A stretch of DNA of 64,000 nt from assembly GCA_019633425.1 (NCBI GenBank), contig WSUB01000004.1, positions 310,001 to 374,000 on the forward strand. The letters run 5' to 3'. Source of the DNA: Tulasnella sp. 424. Taxonomy: Eukaryota > Basidiomycota > Agaricomycetes > Cantharellales > Tulasnellaceae. The notes under the pieces are model-generated. The model searched no databases. It saw nothing but the letters and a program-made list of their open reading frames with translations, and was not told the DNA's origin. The position numbers and the translations under genes were made by a program. Positions 56,038-64,000 of this stretch are shown here, piece by piece (positions within the stretch are counted from its first letter, which is position 1; each line of letters starts with the position of its first letter).

Positions 56038-57162
56038 CTACCTAGCACGGCTCGGAGTCCGCCTATACCATCTATCGAATAGTCTCTTTCGGATATCTAA
56101 TGGCTCCCCAGGAACGCCGTCTACGGTAGCACCTTTTAAGCGGAGCGGGTAGCGGCCTCGAGAACCGTTTACGACCATGTCAACAAAGTCGTCACCTGAA
56201 AATGACGTCCGGTGAGTTGTCGTAACCGGGACGTGAACGGACAACCCCGCGCAAGACAAAACTCACTGCGGTTCGGCGACATTACGCAATCTTCCTTGTT
56301 TATTATTCTCCCCTGGCCGGTTCGATTGCTCGCCGTCTCGACGTATATTTGCTTTCCGCCCTTTTGGAACTGGATGAGACGAACGTTCCGGCTTCGAGTG
56401 AGAAGGATTCCTGCAGCAAACGTAAGGCCGCCCATTGCGACTAGAGCGGCTGCACCTGCCCTCTGCCACAGGGGTTTGAGCTCGAATTTCACCGTACCAT
56501 CCCTTGAAAGAGCGGTCAGCGGCTGCGAACTTGGGGGATTGCGCGGGTGACCGTGTCGATCGGTGCAGTCAACTTACTCTTGTGGCACCTTGTCGATGAA
56601 ATGGTTCAACATGCTGTCAACTTCAAATATCCTGTGTCAACAAAAGATAAGGGAGGAGACGAATTGGTCAATTATACAGGAACGGAGTATTTGAAATTCG
56701 AGTTTGAATCCTTCAGGGGCATGTGGTCACTAAACCAGGTGCACTGCAGCAGCGCGCCGAACGCTTGGCACCCCTCCCCAAGTGGGATTAAGTCGCGCGA
56801 AAAACGAAATTGACAGAGACTTACACCCATGCTACGTCTAGGCCGACAATAAGCCAGACCCAGTTTCCGAAATACCACGGCATGGCCGTTTCGAACAAGG
56901 GCGGAGCATCCGTTCCGGTCGCCTTTGCATGAATTGAGCCGGATGCGGACGATGCTGTACTAGCTGTTCCTCTTGTTTCCGCTCTTGGTCCATAGCGTTG
57001 CGTCCTTGCAGAGTTCCGGAGCAGGATTGACGTTTCCCTCGAGTGTTTCACCGAGTAAGGACGATCGAGCGCGAATGAAAGCCGAGCGCGTCCCAAAAAG
57101 TGCAAGCGGTTGATGGCTGGTTTTCCTGCAAGGCTCGTGGTAAGGGAGAATAAATGCAGCAT
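56038..57162 (-). CDS. Two-pass mitochondrial membrane protein, possibly TMEM223-like
   Basis: Four exons (57162-56825, 56631-56578, 56502-56267, 56195-56038) give 261 aa. The N-terminus is rich in Arg and Ser with few acids (RLHFLGRARLSFALDRPY), consistent with mitochondrial targeting. One hydrophobic segment is MPWYFGNWVWLIVGLDVAWV, another AGAAALVAMGGLTFAAGILL. After the second come RSRNVRLIQFQKGGKQIYVE and RGRYPLRLKGATVDG. This layout (two helices, then RSVR...GG..V and a small beta-rich tail) reminds me of TMEM223-type cytochrome oxidase assembly proteins, but similarity is weak. The start is the ATG that opens the targeting-like stretch; an open frame continues upstream. Confidence 0.6.
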
Positions 57163-58716
57163 TGTTTCCAGCGTTCTTCTGCCCTGGAGGGATGCGAGAG
57201 GTGCAAGGAAGGTGTCCCAAAAGTGATTTGGGGGTGCACGGGGCAACGAGGTACGTGAAGTTGACACCAGAGTCCGAACATACTCATTTCCTTTCTTGGT
57301 AAGCGCGGTAATTCTCGAGGGCCCACATAACCTTGAACGCGCCGGTTTACGTTGACCGACGTCGAGGACGGCATTCAAAAGAAAAAAAGCTTTTTATATG
57401 AATCATGTCATAAAGACTTTCTGTGACACCTTCGCTGCTATCTGGGCTTCGCGAATTCAGACACAATAGAATGCTGCGTGGCAAAGGCAAAGCTTAGGGT
57501 AAGCTTTTGCAGTGTCCATACGATCACCAGGGTGCTACCAAAAGCAGGCCGTTTTGGCTTCCTTTGCCAAAGCATCTTTAACCCTTTTTACCCCTGCGGC
57601 TTTGGATCGGCCGGAACACGTTCTCTCCCTTGCCCAATTTCGGCTGTTGCAATACAATTCAGTGCTCCCTTTGGGCCAGAGCTTTTCGGCCTCCCGCGCA
57701 CATCGCCAACTTTGCTTATCGCCCTCGCGACGCACGAAGCCGCGCTCCACCGAAAAGAACGTCGACGCGGCATTTCGGGACATTAAAAATAACAAGGCGA
57801 CTCCGAAGACGCGCGAACATGAGCTTATTCGTGTACTTCTTTAACCCACTAAAATTCGATGTGTATAATAATTACATATAGAAAAAAAAAAGGAAGAAAA
57901 AGGAAAAGAAAAGAAGGCAAAAGCGATCGGAAACGGGTCCGAAGCGGGACATGAAACGCGCAGCCGAGTCAAGGGCGGAGCGGTGAGGACGTAACGAACG
58001 AAAAAGTGCGGAGAAGCGAACGAAGGTTTAGGAAAGGGCTCGACGGAAAACCGGGACAATCGAGGACACCATTTGCTAGTACTACAACACAAAGGACCGA
58101 AGAGGAGGGAGGAGAGAGGCGAAAAGCGATAGAAAGGAAAAAATAAGTCCGAGAATAGATAAACCCCAAAATAGAAAAGAAAAAATGGATGATGAGGTGT
58201 GAGTGATACCGTGCATCCCGCTGCGCTGAAGGGCAACCATCAAAGGAAGATCGCCGAACAGAGCAACGGAACCGAAAGAAAGGAGGAGACCACCACTGGT
58301 GATAGCCGGGGACAAACATCGTTGATGTCGTCCACGTGAGATTGTTGGCTGTACATTTTTGGACCCACGTTTGACAAAAGAAGAAGGGATACCGGGGGGA
58401 GGGGAGAGAGAGGGGAAGCGAAAGCGAACCCCGTTCGCTGGTTTTCTTGTGGAAAGCTTCTGAGATGACGAACTTTGAGAACCCAATATGGCACTGAGAA
58501 GAGGAGGAAAGCTTTTTGAAGAGAAGAGCAACCAGAAATGGGAAAAGGAGAGGAAGGGGTTTGTATGGGGAGAGGGAGAGAAAAAAAGTCCATTCGAATT
58601 TTTGTCGTGAGGTTTGAAGAAGTGGGGTTCGTGACGGATTTTGTGGGATTGAAAAATGTACAGCGCCCGTCAACGGGGGGGAGGGGAAAAGGGAAGAAGA
58701 AAATTCCAGTCCGAAA
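57163..58716. other. Intergenic, no gene supported
   Basis: About 1.55 kb between the mitochondrial protein start and the GATA gene stop. The left part is the promoter of the mitochondrial gene. From about 57880 to 58700 it is purine-rich, probably the long 3' UTR of the GATA gene. Long frames on the minus strand here are Phe/Ser-rich translations of that purine tract, not proteins. Confidence 0.5.
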
Positions 58717-61426
58717 TCATTGCATTGAATGAGCATGCGCGAGCGGCCTCAACGACATCTCGGGTACACCACCAATCGGCGGCATCGCGTAGTGTTGTTG
58801 ATGGTGGTGCTGAGGAACCAACACGTTCTTCGAATCCTCCCACTCCGGTGCAGCGGCGAAGCTGTGGCTCAACGACCTCTCCTGCTGTGGAACGTGATGA
58901 GGGTGCTGCTGTTGCAGAGGTGGCGGCGTTTGCTGTTGGATTCCCATCGCTGCCATCGCAGCAACAGCCTTCTTGGACGTCCTCACTGGCGCTCCCGTCT
59001 TTGAATTCACTGGCGACGTCGTATATGGACTCGGCGCGAGCGAAGGAGGGCAGCCTGCCCCTGCCGATGGCGCCCTTCCTGCTGCAGCGGCAGCGGCGGC
59101 AGCAGCCATCGAGACCGACGCCTTCCTCAGCTCTCCACCAGTCCCACACGGCCTCGGCCTCAAGTGCGTCCGCTCGTACAGTCCACATCGATTACACACG
59201 ATCTTGCCAGGGGTCAACGTGCTCCTTCTCCAACTCGGGGGTTCGGTCGTCTGGCAGTTGTAGCATTTCCGACGGAGGTTGGCCGTCTCCTTCGATGCAG
59301 CGTCGTCGGTGTGCATGATGGGTCCTACTGGGGGTGCCATTTGCGGATGCTGCTTGCTCAAAGAGACTGAACGGTGCTGCTGGTGGGGGAAGAGAGTGTG
59401 AGAGTGGCTGGGGGCGTGGTGCAGTTGGGGAGGGGAATGAGTGGATTGTTGGCTGCCGGTTAGCTGAAGCGGGTTGAGCAGCAGGGCGCTGGACGGTAAG
59501 CTGTTGGACCGATGAGCATAACGCGAGTCTGCGAGGGATGGAGGGGAGTTGGTGTCGTTCGGAGACATGAACGATCCGGGATGATGCGAAAGCTGTTGCT
59601 GCTGTCCTTGATACAGCGGCTCCCTCCCCATCGACGACAAATGCGGCAATGATGGATGACGGGTCATCTGAATTCCACATAATCAGTATCACGCCAAGGA
59701 AAGGGAGAAGGAGACTAACCGTATGACTCGCTGGCCCGTTGGCAACTCCTTCGAACCGATCACTCATATCCTGACCATCATCATACAACGGAGGCGGCCT
59801 AAAGGCGAAATTCCCCCCACCAAACGAACTAGTCGCCATATGGCTGGGATCGGGGTGACCCAACGACGGGAACGAGTGCGGCGACCCACCTGCCGGTGCA
59901 CCTCCCGCACCCGTTCCGGAACCTGCAGCAGCAGTACCGATCGTCATCCCACCACTTCCACCCGCTTCGTACCCTCCTCGATTCGGCCCTCCTACTACAG
60001 GCGAAGAGAACCTCCGCGCAAACGGTGGCTGGGGCGTGTGGCTGTGATGGAACATGCCTTGTTGCGGGGTCGCAGAGCCAGACCCCGTGCTGCCAGGACC
60101 GCCACCGTTGTTGTTGGGATTGTACTCTCCTCCGGCTACGCTGCTGTTCGCGTACGGTCCGTGCAGCGTGGTCGTCGGGGATACATCCGATGTGGGCTGA
60201 TGCTGCGTCATCTCGGGCGAAACGGTCGCTGGCGGCCACGAAGCATCGTCGAACTGCGTCGAAATCCTCGGTAAAGGCGCCTGCTGCTGCTGCTGCTGCT
60301 GTTGTTGTTGGTTGGGCGAAGGTCCAAGTCCAACTGGAGCTAAATCGGACAATGGGCGCGAAAGTGGAGAGACGTCCTGCTGTTGATGTTGATGCTGGTG
60401 GTGGTGGTGGTGGGGTGGAGGGATATGATGATGAGTCGCAGAAGCAGGGAATTCATGAGACGACGGGGAATGCGAGGGCGTGTAGAGATCTTCGAGGAAC
60501 GAGCCTCTTCGCGATGGAGGGTACTGCGGCGGCTGATGTTGCTGCTGGACGGGGTGATGCGGGGCGGGGATCCCAGCCGAGTGATGCGGTAGCGGAGGAG
60601 GATGCTGAGGCGGTTGGGCGGAATGGAATGGGCTCTCTGACGAGGAGTGGTGGCCCCATGGGTGGTGGAAAGCACCGGTAACCTCTGGAGGGGCTTTCTC
60701 CAACGCCGGCGGACCATTGTCGTCGCCAGCACCAGCACCAGCACCAGCACCCGTATAATCGTACCCCGAAGAGGAAGCGACAGAGGAAAACGATCCATGC
60801 CGTACCATATCGATCGGGTTGGCCTGTGGGGGCGGTAAACCGTACCCATAGTCCCCCGCGCCCTGAGGTTGTTGTTGAAGCTGAGGGAGGAAATCCTTCG
60901 GTGGCGAGTTGGCCGCTGAGGAGTTCAACGAGTGCGGGACGGATGATGGAACGGGCTGCAAAGGATAGCCAGGTGAAGGTGGGTGCAATCGCGCTCCTCC
61001 TGGTCCTGCTCCGCCCATTATCGATTCGTCTCCCCCCACACCTTGCATCGCCGCGTACGCGTGGTGCGACTGCTGCTGCTGCTGCTGTTGGTGATGAAGT
61101 TGGTGCGAATGGGGGTGTTGGTGCTGCTGGTGCTGATCGGCGTAGTGGGCGGCGGGACCCGTAGTGGTGGTGTTGGTCGTATCGCTGCCGCCCAAGCTCG
61201 CAAAGCTCTCGTTGTACGACGACGGGGCGTACAGATCTGCTGCTGGCGGGGTTTGTGGGTCCGGTGGACTGGATACGGTCGAGTTTGACGCGGAGAATCC
61301 TTCGACGGGGCCTCCTGCTCCTGCTGACACTGATATTGACGGCATTCCACCTCCACCTGCTGCTGCTGCGGTCCTGCTGCTCGATTCCTGATTTGAGGGA
61401 TAAGAAGGTGCAATGGGACTGTCCAT
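58717..61426 (-). CDS. GATA-type zinc-finger transcription factor
   Basis: Two exons (61426-59720, 59667-58717), joined in phase by GTTAGT..TTCAG, give 885 aa. One GATA finger is present near the C-terminus: C704-x2-C707, then 19 residues (QTTEPPSWRRSTLTPGKIV), then C727-x2-C730, followed by GLYERTHLRPRP. The inter-cysteine loop is longer than the usual 17-18, a subtype seen in other basidiomycete GATA factors. The rest is low-complexity, with Gln, His, Pro, Gly and Ala runs, including poly-Ala after the finger. A nuclear regulator is certain in outline; whether it acts in nitrogen, iron or light response cannot be told from this sequence. Confidence 0.88.
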
Positions 61427-64000
61427 CGCCGAAATTTACGTTGAGACGGGGAAGTTTGAGAAGGGGGGCGGAAAAGGGGAAGGGAGAGGGAAGAAAACGA
61501 AAGAGAAGGGGTTCGGTGGCGAGAGTCCGAGCTTGCGGGGCTATATAAAACGATTGGGGGGGAGGAGGAGATGAATCAGATGGACGATCAATGAACGCGA
61601 AAAGGAAAGGTGAAAAGGTCGCGGTCTGGATAGGGTACAATAAAGCGGAACAAATAAGGAATTAAAATAAAAAAAAAAGCGGCCACCTAAGCCCAAATCC
61701 CTCTCTTGTTGGCGCGAATGCCCAAACGTGGGAGGAGAGGGCGTGGTCCCGAGAAAGAGGGAAACGAAAAAAAAAAAAACGACGGGCGCGCGACGGGATG
61801 GGCTCCGAGTAATGCGTCTAATTGCAGCAGCCTTGGGCACTTCCCTCTCCTCTGGCGCGCGCCCTCTTCCGGAATGAATGCCGATCGTGTAGGAGGAAGA
61901 GCGGGGATGTGACGGAGGGGAACCCCCAAAGGGTGCCTCGAGGGACTCAGCGCGAGAGCGAGGGAAAGGAAAAGGGGGAGGAAAGAAAAGATGAAAAATG
62001 TGATTATTTTGCGACTTACATCAACCAGGCCCTTGGTTACGGAAAAAAAGCGCGAACGATTTGAGGAAAGAACTAGCTCTTCTCCTTTTGGTGGCTTGAA
62101 TTGGTGTGAAGGCGATGACTCTTCTTCTTGACGCCAAGACGAATATGGGAAGAGCGCTACGGGCAAGAAGGAAAAAAAGCTGGGGAACAGAGGGGGGGCT
62201 AGAGGGGGCTCTTCAAGGGAATTGCCCGCCGCTTTGCTGGCCTTTTTGTTTTTTTGAAAACAAAAAAGAATTTATCTTGCAGAGAAGAGAAACAAGTCCC
62301 GAGGGAAAACCACTTGAAGGGGGGTGTGTGGAACAAGTTGGGGCGACTTGGGGGTCACTTGAAGTCCGAGTAGCGCGCAAAAACACTAAGTATGTGCAGG
62401 TGGAAAGTGGGGGAGGGGAGAGAGAAGAGAAAAAGAGGCCGTGTTTATAAGACAAAGATTGTCCCCCGCTTTGAAATCTCTCTTGCTCTTTCTTGCTGCC
62501 GCCGGACGATACGAAGATCGTTTGAGGAGAGGATGAAAGCGCGGACGGAGGGGTGGGTAGAGAGAGAAGAGAGGGGAGGAGGGAGGGAGGAGAAAAGGGC
62601 AACCGAATCCGAACGACCAGAGTCAAGGTTGGGCTTTTTGGGTCTGCCGAATGGGAAGAGGGAAGGGCGCTGCTGAGTTCGGAGACTTTGCGAGAGAGAG
62701 AGGGTGAGGTGCTCAGGGTCTTCTCGGAGCGGAAGTCAAATACCCGCTATTATTTTATTTTCCTTTTTTATTTATATATTTTTATCTGATTTTGTAAGTC
62801 GGGGTAAGGAGAGTTTGGACGTGTTTTGCGTAAGGGAAGTAAGGAAGAGGGGGTGACCCAAAAAAAAAAAGAATTACGATAAGTGGGATACATAGTACAT
62901 GTACATGCCTTTAACCTCAGTTGCCTAATCGAGCGTAGAGCGCAGATTTGCTAAAGGACCCTGAAAGCAAAAACACAGAGAAACTCAGAGAGGGGGCGGC
63001 TTTCTTCTCTCTCTCGCTCGTAGCACTTGACGGAACGGAACGAACGAGCCGAGACTTGGTGTTAACTTTTTGGATCCCCCCACATGTCATCCCATTGGCA
63101 CACACCCTCGCCAAACTGGGAATGGCGTGCTTTATTATTATCATTGAAATCCCGCTGGCCCGCCTCTCTGTCCAGACACCCATGAGGGGCCAAAGCGGCA
63201 AGAGGGCATCCTTTGTCGTTCTGCAAAGGGCGCCGTCGAGCCCGCGAAGCTAGAAGAGGAGCGTGCCACGAAGCTGTGTGTTTGGGGGGAGCCAGTGGGG
63301 GACTGCCAACGCGTCGTCGTTGCGTCATTGTCCCCATCAAAAAAACAGCAAGAACCTGACGATCTCCCTCAGACACAAAGCTGTCTGAACTGGGGAGAGC
63401 CAGCGAAGGGCAGGGGGGAGGGGCACAAAGTATGCGCGTACCAAGAAAAGGGGTTGGAGCGCAGAACCCAGGACAAGGAAAATCTGTTGTCCCTTGGGCC
63501 CACACAGGCGTGTTTGAAGGAGAGCCAGCCGTTACCGACAACTTGGCTCAGCCAAAAAGGGTTCTAGCCACCTGGTTGCATTTGCCCACTTTTGAATCTC
63601 CGTCCCAGGTCACAGAAAAAGAAGCACCGATAGAGAGAGCAAGGGAAAAAGGAAAGCTTCTTCTGCCAATCGACATGAGAGGGGCACACAGCTTGTCAAA
63701 GTTTGTTAAACAGGTTCCACTCGCCCCCCCACACCACTGGATCCACTCACCGTCCCTCCCCTCCGGCTCGACTTGTCCGGCATGACACTCTAGAGTTTTC
63801 TCTGTTCATTTTACTGCTCTTGCGCTTTGTCACCAAGCAACTTGTTTCTCTTCCTTTCGCCACTTGTTGTGCCGCAGAGACCGTTTCGTAGACAAGCCGA
63901 CGGCGAACGAGGGGAAGAGAGAACAGAAGCAAAAGGAAACAGACCGAAGATCCCGAACCTTTGGAGCTGACGAAATGAGAAATGACGCATTGTATCCCGG
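61427..64000. promoter_or_regulatory. Long upstream region of the GATA gene, purine-rich, no other gene seen
   Basis: A TATA-like TATATAAAA (about 61541) lies some 115 bp before the GATA start and is near-palindromic, so it could serve the minus strand. 61900-62720 is strongly GA-rich on the plus strand (CT-rich on the GATA coding strand). This is typical of a long pyrimidine-rich leader or promoter of a regulator gene. Poly-A runs of 9-12 occur near 61670, 61770 and 62860. Frames at 63000-63800 are open on both strands but unrecognised. Confidence 0.5.

Noticed and set aside
57841..58736. Long Phe/Ser-rich frames on the minus strand
   Set aside because: They are translations of a GA/CT-biased tract overlapping in all three frames, best explained as GATA-gene 3' UTR.
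60453..61640. 395-codon frame overlapping the GATA gene
   Set aside because: Shadow of the repetitive GATA coding sequence in another frame; Arg-rich and without motif.
1..64000. CRISPR arrays, bacterial operons, rRNA genes
   Set aside because: Spliceosomal introns throughout show a fungal nuclear genome; no repeat-spacer array or rRNA sequence was seen.

Overview
This 64 kb window is nuclear DNA of a filamentous basidiomycete, most likely an agaricomycete. Genes are dense and alternate freely between strands. Nearly every gene is cut by several 50-70 nt introns with GT..AG ends and CTRAY-like branch points. Two families that are typical of, or expanded in, such fungi are present (DUF6593 and DUF4246). 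The conserved housekeeping proteins are of fungal type (OPY2, TIM9, CAF16, MOB1, PRE8, ASA1, SLA1, glucosidase II alpha). I built gene models by hand from splice signals, frame continuity and recognisable protein motifs. In every multi-exon model except where noted, the exon lengths add up to one uninterrupted reading frame.

Layout. 1-8 kb: the 3' end of a HRD3/SEL1L ERAD gene, OPY2 (HOG pathway membrane anchor), TIM9 and CAF16 as a divergent pair, and a serine-rich unknown. 8-12.8 kb: gene-poor, with two short tandem repeats (39 bp and 174 bp units). 12.8-33 kb: a normal gene-rich block holding a DUF6593 protein, two tandem cystinosin-like transporters, a bZIP-DUF3425 factor, MOB1, a WrbA-type quinone reductase, an F-box protein, proteasome alpha-2, an unknown, a probable Sld7-like replication protein, ASA1 and a DUF4246 protein. 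33-56 kb: an ancient segmental duplication. Copy A (about 32.9-39.8 kb) and copy B (about 42.56-55.87 kb) share gene order: small membrane protein, 413-aa unknown, glucosidase II alpha, an unassigned repeat, SLA1. Decay has been reciprocal. In A the small gene is intact and glucosidase II is a truncated pseudogene; in B the small gene is broken and glucosidase II is intact. The 413-aa unknown is intact in both. A fragment of a PIF1/Helitron-type helicase and a perfect 35-nt palindrome sit at the left edge of copy B. 56-64 kb: a two-pass mitochondrial protein gene, a GATA factor rich in low-complexity sequence, and its long upstream region.

The most striking object is the gene at 38057-41729. 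SLA1 segments from copy A (two SH3 domains, SHD1, SHD2, QPTG repeats, a piece of the coiled coil) appear deleted, repeated and out of order, yet remain in one open frame across nine exons, and are spliced onto a complete, motif-competent protein kinase domain. If expressed, this is a new endocytic-adaptor/kinase chimera born by exon shuffling after segmental duplication.

Limits: there was no database search, transcript evidence or alignment software. Starts, some terminal exons and all non-GT introns are inferences from the sequence alone.
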